Assembly: GCA_964475415.1 (NCBI GenBank) | Contig: CAYYWZ010000010.1 | Coordinates: forward strand, 1 to 64,000 | DNA: 64,000 nt | DNA from: CALCMJ01 sp964475415 | GTDB lineage: Bacteria > Bacteroidota > Bacteroidia > Chitinophagales > Saprospiraceae | Reading direction: 5' to 3' | Translations under genes and position numbers: made by a program | Shown: positions 45,814 through 55,414 of the stretch, one piece after another | How positions within the stretch are numbered: the first letter of the stretch is position 1 | Layout: each line of letters starts with the position of its first letter | The notes under the pieces: model-generated | Seen by the model: the letters and a program-made list of their open reading frames with translations, nothing else | Told to the model about the DNA's origin: nothing | The model's database searches: none

Positions 45814-47050
45814 ATTCATATCGTAAAGCTTCTATCGGGTCTAATCGACTTGCTTTCATTGCAGGATACAAGCCTGATACGACGCCTACAAAAACACAAA
45901 CAAAAATTCCTAAGGCAATCCACTGAACAGGCAATACAAAACTACCTTTTACAAGCGCGGTCACACCAAGGCCCATACCTATGCCTAAGAAGATACCTAC
46001 TAATCCACCTAATATACAGATCACAACAGCTTCAGTAAGAAATTGTAATAATATATTTGTTTGTGTTGCTCCCATAGCTTTTCTTACACCTATCTCTTTT
46101 GTTCTTTCTGTAACAGAAACCAACATGATATTCATAAGGCCTATAGCTGCTCCTACTAAGGTCAGCAAGGCAATAACTATGGTAATCACCCTAAGTTCTG
46201 TTGTAATATCCTTAAGCTTAGATAATATTCCATCGCTAGTTCTTATTCTGAAATCATTAGGTTCCGATGCTTTGAGTCGCCTTACATTTCTAAGTGTGCC
46301 TATAGAAGAAGACACCGCATCTTCTATAACTACTGAACTTCCTACAGCACCCATAATCGTATAATTCGTATTAGAAGTTCCATACCTTTGCTTAGCTTTG
46401 AGCAGGGGAATATAGACAACATTTTCACTAGCGCCCATGGAGTTTCCTTTGGACTCTAGAACGCCTACGACCTTATATTTTTCACTAGCTATACTTATTA
46501 TCTCACCTATTGCTTTTTCACTTTCTCCATCAAATAAAAGCTTGACTATACCTACCGCAATGATTGCTTTATTAGAAGCAGACTGCACTTCAGTAGCATT
46601 AAAATTTCTACCCCGTTCTATTTCTGATGAGGAGACATCAAGATACTTATCATCTATACCTTCTAGCTTTATCGTAGGATTAGATTTCTTATCCTTATAT
46701 TTTACCGTTGCACTTCTAGAACAATTCATACTTATAGAGACATCACTGGTACTACTACCGAACATCTCCTTAAACTTAGTGGCTTGCTTATAAGAAATTA
46801 CATCTGCTTGTTTTCTTTCTTTTCCATCTCTATTGCTCTGTATATTTTCATATCCGGGCAGTACAGTAAATGAGTTCGCACCTATTCTATTGAAGTTATC
46901 ACTAAGGTTAAATAGAATAGTATCTATTGCAGTAAGTATGCCTACTAGACAGGCTATCCCTACAGATATAATCAACAAGGTCAGTATAGACCTAAGTAAA
47001 TTAGTCCTGATGGAACTAAGCGCAACACGTATATTTTCTAGGAAATTCAT
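45812..47050 (-). CDS. MacB/FtsX-type ABC transporter permease
   Basis: The 412-residue protein has one N-terminal transmembrane helix (about 20-42, LTLLIISVGIACLVGILTAI). A periplasmic MacB-PCD domain spans about 45-250. A C-terminal FtsX bundle of three helices includes TKEIGVRKAMGATQTNILLQ and the closing SGLYPAMKASRLDPIEALRY. This topology is that of mechanotransmission exporters for lipoproteins, peptides or lipids. The matching ATPase and membrane-fusion protein are not adjacent, so the partners must be encoded elsewhere. Confidence 0.9.
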   Translation of the reverse strand: MNFLENIRVALSSIRTNLLRSILTLLIISVGIACLVGILTAIDTILFNLSDNFNRIGANSFTVLPGYENIQSNRDGKERKQADVISYKQATKFKEMFGSSTSDVSISMNCSRSATVKYKDKKSNPTIKLEGIDDKYLDVSSSEIERGRNFNATEVQSASNKAIIAVGIVKLLFDGESEKAIGEIISIASEKYKVVGVLESKGNSMGASENVVYIPLLKAKQRYGTSNTNYTIMGAVGSSVVIEDAVSSSIGTLRNVRRLKASEPNDFRIRTSDGILSKLKDITTELRVITIVIALLTLVGAAIGLMNIMLVSVTERTKEIGVRKAMGATQTNILLQFLTEAVVICILGGLVGIFLGIGMGLGVTALVKGSFVLPVQWIALGIFVCVFVGVVSGLYPAMKASRLDPIEALRYE

Positions 47051-47135
47051 TTACCTGTGTAAATTAAAAGTTTTTAGGCACATGAGAGCATAAACTGGAA
47101 GTAATGCATTATTTTATAGATAAGTAGAACTTATC

Positions 47136-47936
47136 TCAGCTCTTATTAATGAGATATTTCTGGATTGGATTATAAATATCTTTATATAAATTCTTATTAC
47201 ACGCTATAATGTTACCTGAATTTAGAGAATCATGCTCTCCATTAAAATCAGTAGCGACTCCTCCCGCTTCTCTTACCAGTAAAATACCAGCAGCTAGATC
47301 CCAGGCATTAAGACTAGATTCGTAATAAGCATCTAAACGACCAGATGCAACATAAGCCAGATCCAATGCTGCTGAACCAAATCTTCTTATGCCTCTAGCG
47401 TTTTCTATCCAGTGTGTAAAGATCTGTATGTATGACTGAGTATCATACGCTGCGTTGTAGGGAAAGCCAGTAACTATAATGGCTTGAGAAATATCATCTT
47501 TTTGGGCTATTTCTATTTTTCTATCATTACTATAACAACCTCCGCTTTTCCACGCATAGAAACATTCTTTCATAGCGACGTCATATACGACACCTACGAC
47601 TATCTCATTATCTGCTAATAATGCAACGCTTATAGAGTAATGAGGAATCTGTTGTAGATAATTAGTTGTACCATCTAATGGATCTATTATCCAGGTGAGA
47701 TTTTTGGACTCTTGGGCAATAGTCTTTTCTTCTGTTATATAACCTGCATCCGGTAGGAGTTCCGATAGTTCCTGGACTAACATTTTCTCAGCAGTCTCAT
47801 CTACATAACTCACAAGACTGTTTTTTTCCTTCTCGACTATATCTTTAGCACTTACTTTCTCTACCTGAGAGAGAATAAACACCGCTACCCTTTCAGAAAT
47901 CTCACACACCTGAAAGCTAAGTTTTTCTAAATCCAT
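47136..47936 (-). CDS. inositol monophosphatase family protein
   Basis: A 266-residue Mg-dependent phosphatase of the SuhB/IMPase group. Metal-site motifs are EEKT (about 75), WIIDPLDGTTNYL and the C-terminal WDLAAGILLVREAGG. Substrates in bacteria include inositol phosphate, NADP or fructose bisphosphate; sequence alone does not decide. No signal peptide. An uninterrupted TG dinucleotide run (47951-47967) lies 14 nt upstream of its ATG. Confidence 0.9.
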   Translation of the reverse strand: MDLEKLSFQVCEISERVAVFILSQVEKVSAKDIVEKEKNSLVSYVDETAEKMLVQELSELLPDAGYITEEKTIAQESKNLTWIIDPLDGTTNYLQQIPHYSISVALLADNEIVVGVVYDVAMKECFYAWKSGGCYSNDRKIEIAQKDDISQAIIVTGFPYNAAYDTQSYIQIFTHWIENARGIRRFGSAALDLAYVASGRLDAYYESSLNAWDLAAGILLVREAGGVATDFNGEHDSLNSGNIIACNKNLYKDIYNPIQKYLINKS

Positions 47937-47950
47937 TTTACTAGTTATAA

Positions 47951-47967
47951 TGTGTGTGTGTGTGTGT
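47951..47967. repeat. TG dinucleotide microsatellite before an inositol monophosphatase gene
   Basis: Seventeen bases of strict TG alternation (an AC run on the minus strand), followed by a looser TG-rich stretch to about 47990. It lies 14 nt upstream of the phosphatase ATG, inside the presumed 5' leader. Confidence 0.85.
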
Positions 47968-48074
47968 ATGCGTGTTGTGAATGTATGTGTAAAGATATCT
48001 AGCCCAAATGTTGGTTGTATGGTTTCTATATAATTTCTACACCTACAATAACTTTTACAACCTTAGTATTAAAT

Positions 48075-48686
48075 TTATCCCATTTCGGCAACAACCTCTT
48101 TTACTTCAGGAACCATTCTTTTTAGCATCCCTTCGATACCAGACTTAAGTGTTACAGTAGAAGATGGGCATCCACTACACGAACCCTGCAGAACAACTGT
48201 AACGGTACCTTCGTTGAAGCTCTTAAATTCTATATTCCCACCATCCATTTCTACAGCTGGCTTTACATAAGTATTTATAAGGTCTTTGATTTTTTTGACA
48301 AGTTCTAACTCATCACCTGTATACTCGTATCCTACTCCTTGCTCAGCTTCTATCTTAGCCATCTCCTCTGCAAAGCCATCCTTTATAATTTCTTTTCCTT
48401 CAGATACATAGTCTTTGATAAACGATTTCAAATTTAACATGATATCCTCCCAAGCGTAGTTAAACTCTTTAGTAACGGTAACGAAATTATTACAGACATA
48501 TACGCCTTTGACATATGGAAAAGCAAATAGAGCGGTTGCCAATGCCGACCAGTCTGTTGCTAGCTCTACCTCTCTAAAATCAGCAGTACCCTTGTACAAC
48601 ATCTTGTTTGTTACGAACTTGAGCGATTCCGGGTTAGGAGTTTGCTCAGTGTAGATCATTATAGGACTTTTTGTTACAGTTTCCAT
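48075..48686 (-). CDS. NifU/Nfu-type Fe-S cluster carrier
   Basis: A 203-residue carrier for iron-sulfur cluster delivery. The N-terminal Nfu domain (about 10-95) shows YTEQTPNPESLKFVTNKMLY. The C-terminal NifU domain (about 125-203) holds the cluster ligands in LQGSCSGCPSSTVTLKSGIE. The two-domain layout matches Nfu proteins of Bacteroidota and mitochondria. No suf or isc genes are nearby. Separated from the reductase gene upstream on the same strand by 57 nt. Confidence 0.92.
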   Translation of the reverse strand: METVTKSPIMIYTEQTPNPESLKFVTNKMLYKGTADFREVELATDWSALATALFAFPYVKGVYVCNNFVTVTKEFNYAWEDIMLNLKSFIKDYVSEGKEIIKDGFAEEMAKIEAEQGVGYEYTGDELELVKKIKDLINTYVKPAVEMDGGNIEFKSFNEGTVTVVLQGSCSGCPSSTVTLKSGIEGMLKRMVPEVKEVVAEMG

Positions 48687-48743
48687 TTTTCTTATTTTTT
48701 TAGATTAATCTAACACGAATATACATACTAATGTTCCAAAGTA

Positions 48744-49457
48744 TTAACCATAAAGCTCATAATGTACTCGACTTTTGTCAATTCCTTTTTTTATGATAAG
48801 GTTAGCAACAGCATCGTCTATCATCTGAGACCATCCGCAAATGTAATAATGAGCGTCTTTTCCTACCTTAAACGATGAGTCCATATAGATCTCATGGACA
48901 TATCCTTGCTTCCCCTCATAAGGTTCTCGCGATAAAGCTATATGATAGTGGAAATTGGGATTATCAGCAGACATCTGCTCTAATTCTGATTTGTATAGTA
49001 TGTCCTTATGTGTTCTAGACCCAAAAATTAGGTGGATCTGATGATGATCTATATTGCGATCTTGGATGTCTAAGAGCATACTTCTAAACGGAGCTAATCC
49101 TGTACCTGTGCAAATAAGAATCAGATCATGCTCTATTTTTTCTGGCAAGCAGAAAGTACCTTCGGGACCTTTAAACTTTATGGTATCGTCTATCTTTACA
49201 TCATTATGGAAATAATTACTAGCAGCTCCTTCCCCTAATCTCACTATACACATTTCTAGTTGTTTTTCGCTAGGAGAATTAGCTAGAGAGTAACTTCTCC
49301 ACCGCTGCAATCTCTTCTCTCCTATCGGAAGATCTGTAACAACAAACTGTCCCGCTCTAAACTCAAAGGCCTCCCCTACATCCAGGAAAAATCGCTTCGT
49401 CTGTGGGCTTTCTTGTATAATTTCTACTACCTGAGCTTCATACCATTTTCTAGGCAT
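48744..49457 (-). CDS. ferredoxin/flavodoxin-NADP reductase-like FAD oxidoreductase
   Basis: The 237 residues form an FNR-type module. The FAD-binding barrel contains QRWRSYSLANSPSE (RxYS motif). The NAD(P) domain has ICTGTGLAPFRSML and a final YICGWSQMIDDAV. It lacks a plant-type 2Fe-2S domain, so it must pass electrons to a separate ferredoxin or flavodoxin. Cytoplasmic. It precedes the Nfu gene on the same strand; a link to Fe-S or redox supply is plausible but inferred. Confidence 0.87.
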   Translation of the reverse strand: MPRKWYEAQVVEIIQESPQTKRFFLDVGEAFEFRAGQFVVTDLPIGEKRLQRWRSYSLANSPSEKQLEMCIVRLGEGAASNYFHNDVKIDDTIKFKGPEGTFCLPEKIEHDLILICTGTGLAPFRSMLLDIQDRNIDHHQIHLIFGSRTHKDILYKSELEQMSADNPNFHYHIALSREPYEGKQGYVHEIYMDSSFKVGKDAHYYICGWSQMIDDAVANLIIKKGIDKSRVHYELYG

Positions 49458-49573
49458 ACGTAAAGTTTGATATTATATATTAGAACACTAGATGAAGATA
49501 AATTGTTCCTTTCTCAGTTGCGTGAATATATTTCTTCCTTATAATATGCCAGATGCAAGTATATCATCTCTAA

Positions 49574-49625
49574 AATAAAGAAAGTCCAATATTTAAATTC
49601 ATTGCAATATTAGACTTTCTTTATT
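49574..49625 (-). terminator. long hairpin terminator after the Omp28-like gene
   Basis: A 20-bp stem with a single mismatch (arms 49574-49593 and 49606-49625) and a 12-nt loop lies about 60 nt past the stop of the 49687-50703 gene. On the minus strand the mismatch is a G-U pair and the stem runs into a U-rich end. It is nearly symmetric and could act in both directions. Confidence 0.7.
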
Positions 49626-49686
49626 TACCTAATCAGGCAAAAAATTGTTTTTCTTTCTGCAGCTATCTCGCTTGCTAAGTCTCTCT

Positions 49687-50703
49687 TTATTTGATCAATA
49701 TTTTATCCGTAGAGATCTTACCATCCTTCACTAGGTGTACAAGATAGATACTTCCTGCCTCCAGATTAAGATTTAGTTTTTGGTTTCCATACACCTTATC
49801 TGCATATACTTTCTGTCCATTTAGACTATAGATTTGAACTTCATAATTACTCGCTGCAGTTTGTTCTACCATGATGGATCCCTCACTAGAATGGATCGCA
49901 AAACCAAGATCTGATGATGGCTCAGCAGTAGAGGAAGCAAGTTCCTGCACCTGAACTCTGTTCATGTTGATCACTCTATAAGTTCCAGAAGCATCTTTGT
50001 TCCAAAGGACAGCTGCTATATAATAATCAGATAGTTCCTCATTATCAGAAAGCACTTTAGGAAATTCGATATCTACGCCATCTGTATATCCTGCTGCTAC
50101 CTCTCCAACTACTATATTCTCGCCCCAGGTATCCTCTAATAAACTTTGTCTCAAAACATATTTGTGAACAGCATCCGATCCTTGTGACTGCTGAAAATTG
50201 ATAACATTATCTTCTACAAGAAATACGCTCAGAAAATAATCTCCCATAACATCAGCCAAAAATTCTGTACTAGCTTCTATAAGGAACGCGCCTCCGTTAT
50301 AATCTGCTTTGACATCTACTGAGGCTAGCGGCGCAAGGTCATTAAGGAATGAAGCTGTTTCTTTTGCTTCAGCTATTTTATCAGAAACATTATTCTGATT
50401 TACATTTATGTCATCATTATTTACAAAAAATGTAGGCTGCCCAAAATTGTTAAAGTTATCAGTAATATCTCTTGCCGCAGTGTTCTGCAGATCACCAGAA
50501 TAATGCAGTGTCCATGCAAGAACATTATCTTGTTCTACATCTATTTCTTCTATTGTTCCTTCGAACATATCCCATCCATACTGACCACAGAAGGAACACC
50601 AGGTTGCGGTAACTTTAGAAATCATTGTCCATTGTTGAGCCTCTTGTGCATGGACCATAGATGTAAATGATATAGCAATACACAGAATTAGAAATTTCTT
50701 CAT
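49687..50703 (-). CDS. Omp28-like secreted protein with thioredoxin motif and T9SS sorting domain
   Basis: The 338-residue protein has a signal peptide (ending MVHAQ). A thioredoxin-like region opens the mature part, with the redox motif CSFCGQYGW near residue 37 after KVTATW, characteristic of the Omp28-related family. A beta-rich middle follows. The type A sorting domain sits at about 270-338 (YEVQIYSLNGQKVYADKVYG, LEAGSIYLVHLVKDG), although its PNP motif is weak. A surface or secreted redox-active or adhesive protein is inferred. Single gene with a long hairpin terminator. Confidence 0.82.
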   Translation of the reverse strand: MKKFLILCIAISFTSMVHAQEAQQWTMISKVTATWCSFCGQYGWDMFEGTIEEIDVEQDNVLAWTLHYSGDLQNTAARDITDNFNNFGQPTFFVNNDDINVNQNNVSDKIAEAKETASFLNDLAPLASVDVKADYNGGAFLIEASTEFLADVMGDYFLSVFLVEDNVINFQQSQGSDAVHKYVLRQSLLEDTWGENIVVGEVAAGYTDGVDIEFPKVLSDNEELSDYYIAAVLWNKDASGTYRVINMNRVQVQELASSTAEPSSDLGFAIHSSEGSIMVEQTAASNYEVQIYSLNGQKVYADKVYGNQKLNLNLEAGSIYLVHLVKDGKISTDKILIK

Positions 50704-50794
50704 CTTAAAATAAAATTTTAGTGTTAATATTTGTTGATCTATTAGTAGAACAGGTTAGTTCTCACCAGGTTTGCTCTATAAAGATAGATAGATT

Positions 50795-51793
50795 TTATAA
50801 ACTTCCATCAGATTCTTTATAAAGTGCCGCCGTCACGACTTGTCCTACTACTCTCAGTGTCTCTTTACTAATCACTCCGATATCATCATCATGGGTGTGC
50901 CAGTGATCACCAAAATCAAATTTGACATTAGACTTTTTCTGTTGGTTGATAATATCTATCATAGGTAATCCAGCTATAAGATTGACAAAATAGTGGTCAT
51001 CAGTAACCTCATTAGAAAACTCATTGACAAAATACTTAGCGTAGCCCATCTGATTTGCTAGCCCCCATATTTTCTCTTGTACCTGAGGAGCATATTTTCT
51101 AGAAACAAGATCCTTTCTGAAGGTTGCTCCCTCGGCGCCCACCATATCTAATAAAATACCATAGTCAGCATTATAATTTTCTGGATATAAATTCTTTGCC
51201 CAGTACTGCGACCCTAGACACCAACTTTCTCTTGGACTTTCTCTCCCTCGATCTCCTTGGTCCTCCGCGTCAAATAAAATAATATCAACTCCTAGGTCTA
51301 TAGGATTCTCTTTGAGCACCTTAGAGATTTCTAGCAGCACTGCCACACCACTACCTCCATCATCTGCTCCAGCTATAGGTTTTTTCTTCATTTCCTCATC
51401 TTTATCCTCCTCTCCTATCCGCCTAGAGTCCCAGTGAGCTCCTAGGAATATACGTTGCTTCTTAGATGGATTTATACTCGCTATAATATTGTATCCTGGA
51501 TGCACTTCTCCTGTATGGAACTTAGCATCGAAAGTCTGGACATGTACGTCCATTCCGTTCTTTTCTAGCTCCGCTACCAAATAATCCTTACAAGCTTCAT
51601 GCTCTTTTGTCCCAGGAACTCTGTGACCAAATTCCAATTGTTTTTCTACATATTCGTAAGCACTATCTTTTTGGAATGCAGGAATTTTTACTCTAGGCTT
51701 TTTAACCTTAGGAGTTGCTTGCTTAGTTGTAGTATCACCCTTACAGGATGCAATCAAAAAACTCAGACATAGGAAACATAAGAGATACTTCAT
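50795..51793 (-). CDS. M28-family lipoprotein, possible glutaminyl cyclase
   Basis: A 332-residue lipoprotein (lipobox FLIASC, Cys17) with the M28 zinc hydrolase fold. Visible are FGHRVPGTKEHEACKDYL, the His/Asp site LGAHWDSR, the bridging Asp in GADDGGSG and Glu in FDAEDQGD. A late His is in DHWHTHDDDIGV. The FGxRVPG start and the WCLGSQYWAKN loop are reminiscent of glutaminyl-peptide cyclotransferases rather than true aminopeptidases. T9SS substrates often begin with a Gln that such an enzyme would cyclise. That link is inferred. Confidence 0.82.
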   Translation of the reverse strand: MKYLLCFLCLSFLIASCKGDTTTKQATPKVKKPRVKIPAFQKDSAYEYVEKQLEFGHRVPGTKEHEACKDYLVAELEKNGMDVHVQTFDAKFHTGEVHPGYNIIASINPSKKQRIFLGAHWDSRRIGEEDKDEEMKKKPIAGADDGGSGVAVLLEISKVLKENPIDLGVDIILFDAEDQGDRGRESPRESWCLGSQYWAKNLYPENYNADYGILLDMVGAEGATFRKDLVSRKYAPQVQEKIWGLANQMGYAKYFVNEFSNEVTDDHYFVNLIAGLPMIDIINQQKKSNVKFDFGDHWHTHDDDIGVISKETLRVVGQVVTAALYKESDGSL

Positions 51794-51814
51794 GGTTACT
51801 TTTTTATTTTCATA

Positions 51815-53299
51815 TTATTTTATCGTCCAAGAACTGCCGTCCTTTCCATCTTTTACAACTATATCTAGTTCGTTCAGACTATCTCTTATTTTGTCAGATG
51901 TGCCCCAGTCTTTATTTTCTCTAGCTAAGGCTCTCAGATCTAAGATAAGATCCATCATACCATCCATAGCAGAGCTATTATTATTCCCACCTTGATCTTC
52001 TAAGCCTAGAACTTGATCTAAGAATTTATTAAAACTTTCCTTTAATTCATTCAACATTTCTATAGACAAATTATTAATGTCAATTTGGCCCTGGTCGTAA
52101 GAATTGATTTTAGTTACGAGATCAAATAATCTAGAAATGGCCTTAGGCGTATTGAAGTCATCATCCATATCTGATACGAAAGCATCTAAGGATGCTTTTA
52201 TACTTTCATTTTCCGAAGACGCTGTCCCTTTAGTTGTTAATGATGATAATATTTTCTTTGCCTCCATCATTCTTTTGTATCCTTTCTCGGCAGCTTGCAG
52301 ACCATCATCTGTAAGATCTAGCGTTGAACTATAGTGAGATTGCAACATAAAGAACTTTACTACCATGGGTGTATACCCCTTTGTCACGTGAGGACTATCT
52401 CCAGAAAATAACTCATAAGGAGAAATCGTATTGCCATCACTCTTTGACATTTTCTTTCCGTTCATCAGCAGCATGTTAGTATGCAACCAGTAATTAGCTG
52501 GGCTACAATCACAGGCACCAATATTCTGAGCAATTTCATTTTCGTGGTGAGGGAACTTTAGATCATTTCCTCCTCCATGGATATCGAATCTATTACCCAA
52601 GTACTTAGTACTCATTACTGAACACTCTAGATGCCATCCTGGAAAACCTACTGACCATGGAGAATTCCATCTCATAATATGATCATCGGAAGCTTTCATC
52701 CATATAGCAAAATCAGAAGGATGTTTTTTCTCGCTTTGGTTTTTTAGATCAGCTCTAGATTCAGCTAATAAATCATCAATTATCCTTCCTGATAATTCTC
52801 CGTATGATTTTTTCTCTTCAGAAAATTTTATCGTATCAAAATAGACAGAACCATTACTTTCATATGCGTAGCCATTATCTATGATAGCTTGTACCATTTC
52901 TATTTGACCTATGATATGTCCTGTAGCTCTAGGTTCTATAGTAGGCTTGAGCGTATTGAAGATTGTCATCATCTCATGGAATCCGTTCATATACTTCTGG
53001 GCAACTTCCATAGGCTCTAAATTATCCTTTCTCGCCCCTTTAGACATTCTATCCTCTCCATCATCTAGAAGATGACCTACATCCGTTATATTTCTTACAT
53101 ATCTAATCTTGTATCCTTTAAACAATAGATATCTATAGATAATGTCAAAAGAAACGAAAGTTCTACAGTTCCCTAGATGTACATCGCTGTATACTGTAGG
53201 TCCACAAACATACATCCCAATAAATCCTTCATTTATAGGTGTAAAAACTTCCTTTTTCCTACTTAGACTATTGTAAACCTGGATACTTGACTTCTGCAT
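51815..53299 (-). CDS. cysS: cysteinyl-tRNA synthetase
   Basis: Class I aminoacyl-tRNA synthetase charging tRNA-Cys. The 494 residues contain MYVCGPTVYSDVHLGNCRTF (zinc Cys and the HIGH-like HLGN), the zinc ligand region GWHLECSVMS, HHENEIAQN, and KMSKSDGNTI. Length is standard. A TAnnTTTG box (TATTTTTG read on the minus strand, 53393-53400) lies about 94 nt upstream of the ATG. Single gene. Confidence 0.96.
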   Translation of the reverse strand: MQKSSIQVYNSLSRKKEVFTPINEGFIGMYVCGPTVYSDVHLGNCRTFVSFDIIYRYLLFKGYKIRYVRNITDVGHLLDDGEDRMSKGARKDNLEPMEVAQKYMNGFHEMMTIFNTLKPTIEPRATGHIIGQIEMVQAIIDNGYAYESNGSVYFDTIKFSEEKKSYGELSGRIIDDLLAESRADLKNQSEKKHPSDFAIWMKASDDHIMRWNSPWSVGFPGWHLECSVMSTKYLGNRFDIHGGGNDLKFPHHENEIAQNIGACDCSPANYWLHTNMLLMNGKKMSKSDGNTISPYELFSGDSPHVTKGYTPMVVKFFMLQSHYSSTLDLTDDGLQAAEKGYKRMMEAKKILSSLTTKGTASSENESIKASLDAFVSDMDDDFNTPKAISRLFDLVTKINSYDQGQIDINNLSIEMLNELKESFNKFLDQVLGLEDQGGNNNSSAMDGMMDLILDLRALARENKDWGTSDKIRDSLNELDIVVKDGKDGSSWTIK

Positions 53300-53426
53300 A
53301 TATATTGTATAAACTCTATGTTCTAGATTATTTCTAACAAGCGTAGATCCGAGAAAGCTTAAAATTCTGACTCACTCCTTGCTATAAAACGCCAAAAATA
53401 AGGCTATCTCTACACTTATGCTATTA

Positions 53427-54464
53427 TTATTCGGATAAGTTTAGTGTTGTGATGATCGGATAGTGATCAGAGAATTTCTCTCGTACAAGTTCATAGTTCA
53501 AAATATCAAAATTAGAATCAACCAAAGTGTAATCTATTCTCAGCATAGGAATAGAACCTGCATAAGTATTACCTAAACCAGAACCTGCAATGCAATAAGC
53601 ATCTCGGAGTTCCTCTGTTAGTACCTTATAAGTATAAGATAAGGGCGTATCGTTAAGATCTCCAGCTAGAATAATCGGATAAGGACTTGTCTCCATATGT
53701 TCTTTGATTAACCCTACTTCTTTTACACGCTGCTTTGCCGTAACACTATAATTATTGAGTACATATTTGATATCTGACCACGTTCTATCATCTCTGAGAT
53801 CTGGCTGGTCTATCAGTTTAGTGGTTGTCTGAGAAACTTTGTTAGATGACAGATGCGGGTTATATACTCTTATTGTTCCACTAGGTAATTTTATATCCGC
53901 CCATATGCAAGTATTTGCGTAATGACCTATTTTGATATGTCCTTTATTAACAATAGGGTACTTAGAGTATATGACGGCGATACTTTCTTCAGGATGGTGT
54001 TTGTGATAGCTAGGTAATAGTTTATCTAATAGTCTCCGAGGAGGCTTATTACATTCCTGGAAACAGTAAACATCTATATCCTTTGCTATTATTTTATCTT
54101 CAAACTTTACCCATAAGCGTTCTCTCGCTTTGTCTGTTTTAGGAAAAAGTTTTTTACCGATTTGAGTATTTAGCGTTGCAATAGATATGGAGCTTCTTGT
54201 ACTTTCTATGGGTGAATGATTAGCAAAATATAGTCCCATCTTATTATAACCGAGCAGCAGTACTAGGAGTGATATAGTTACATATTTAAATTTTGCAAAG
54301 GCCCAGAATAGAATGAAAAATAAATTGATAATAAAAAAAAGTGGATAAAGTAAGCCAAATATGGAGAAGACCGAAACTACCTGCGGATCTATATAACTCG
54401 ACAAGTACGCCAATAAAAGGCATACAGCAGCAACCCCATTTAAAAAAACTAGAAATTTAAGCAC
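53427..54464 (-). CDS. membrane-anchored endonuclease/exonuclease/phosphatase family protein
   Basis: The 345 residues carry three N-terminal hydrophobic segments (about 2-22, 30-57, 62-78), then an EEP-fold domain. Motifs are IATLNTQIG, CFQECNKPP (catalytic Glu), AGDLNDTP (Asp/Asn) and the C-terminal SDHYPIITTL (His). The topology places the hydrolase domain on one face of the membrane. It may cleave nucleic acid, phosphoinositide-like lipid or sphingomyelin; the substrate is not assignable. Start is GTG 54464. It follows the first rhomboid gene by 3 nt and is cotranscribed with it. Confidence 0.85.
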   Translation of the reverse strand: MLKFLVFLNGVAAVCLLLAYLSSYIDPQVVSVFSIFGLLYPLFFIINLFFILFWAFAKFKYVTISLLVLLLGYNKMGLYFANHSPIESTRSSISIATLNTQIGKKLFPKTDKARERLWVKFEDKIIAKDIDVYCFQECNKPPRRLLDKLLPSYHKHHPEESIAVIYSKYPIVNKGHIKIGHYANTCIWADIKLPSGTIRVYNPHLSSNKVSQTTTKLIDQPDLRDDRTWSDIKYVLNNYSVTAKQRVKEVGLIKEHMETSPYPIILAGDLNDTPLSYTYKVLTEELRDAYCIAGSGLGNTYAGSIPMLRIDYTLVDSNFDILNYELVREKFSDHYPIITTLNLSE

Positions 54465-54467
54465 CTA

Positions 54468-55382
54468 CTATTTTTTGCTCGCCGAATATAAAAATTCTTT
54501 TTCTTCACTGGTAAGATTATCGTAACCTTCTGACTTAATCTTATCTAAGATCATGTCTAATTTCTCTTGAAAGTTAACAGATTTTTCCTCTACTTTATTT
54601 TTCCGAACCTTCTTTTCATTCCTGTAAACTACTTTTACAGGAGATTTTCTCTTTTGTGGAGGAGCCTGAGTCGTACTTAACCATTCTCCAGAAAATAGCT
54701 TCTGTAAGAAGGCAGTAATATCCACTCCATTGTTAAGATAATAGATGAATAACATACCAAAAGCTGCACCTCCTAGATGGGCTATATGACCTCCAGAGTT
54801 AGACCCATTAGTACCTAACAAATCGAAAAACAAAATAACTAATGCTATATACTTGATCTTAATAGTTACGGGTATAAGAAACAAACGTATACCGTAATCC
54901 GGAACCTTAGCCGCTGCAGCAAACACAAAGGCCATCACAGCAGCTGAAGCACCTAAAGCTACTGCATTTCCATCTGTTCCTATAGGAATAAGATGGTCTG
55001 AAACTACATATAGTGCACCACCTAATAAGCCACCTAATATATAGATAGGAAGAACTCTTCTATCTCCTAGAAAGTCCCCTATAATTCTACCAAACCAATA
55101 CAGCAATATCATGTTCCACACTAGATGCCAAACACCTACATGTAAAAAGAAACTAGTGAAGATCGTCCAAGGACGCTTAAGTATGGTTATCGGATCTGAA
55201 GAAAGTGCCAACCAAGATACCAGAGGATGATTAGCTAATCCTCCGCCAGGGTTCATGTAACCTGTAAATTCTATGGTCAACCTGACTACAGCAAATAGGG
55301 CTATATTTACTATAATGATCTTAGTCAGGGTATTCCCCATCCTAAAACTATTTTTTATATCGTCGATTATAGATTGAAACAT
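54468..55382 (-). CDS. rhomboid family intramembrane serine protease (long form)
   Basis: A 304-residue six-helix rhomboid. The catalytic Ser146 is in ALGASAAVM and the catalytic His202 in GGHIAHLGG. The family HxxxN-type segment is present as WHLVWNMILLYWFG. A soluble C-terminal tail (about 225-304), rich in Lys and ending NLTSEEKEFLYSASKK, is common in Bacteroidota rhomboids. It lies between the shorter rhomboid (32 nt upstream) and the EEP gene (3 nt downstream), so the three form one operon. Substrates unknown. Confidence 0.92.
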   Translation of the reverse strand: MFQSIIDDIKNSFRMGNTLTKIIIVNIALFAVVRLTIEFTGYMNPGGGLANHPLVSWLALSSDPITILKRPWTIFTSFFLHVGVWHLVWNMILLYWFGRIIGDFLGDRRVLPIYILGGLLGGALYVVSDHLIPIGTDGNAVALGASAAVMAFVFAAAAKVPDYGIRLFLIPVTIKIKYIALVILFFDLLGTNGSNSGGHIAHLGGAAFGMLFIYYLNNGVDITAFLQKLFSGEWLSTTQAPPQKRKSPVKVVYRNEKKVRKNKVEEKSVNFQEKLDMILDKIKSEGYDNLTSEEKEFLYSASKK

Positions 55383-55414
55383 AATAATATATTACTATTA
55401 ACGTAATTACACCC

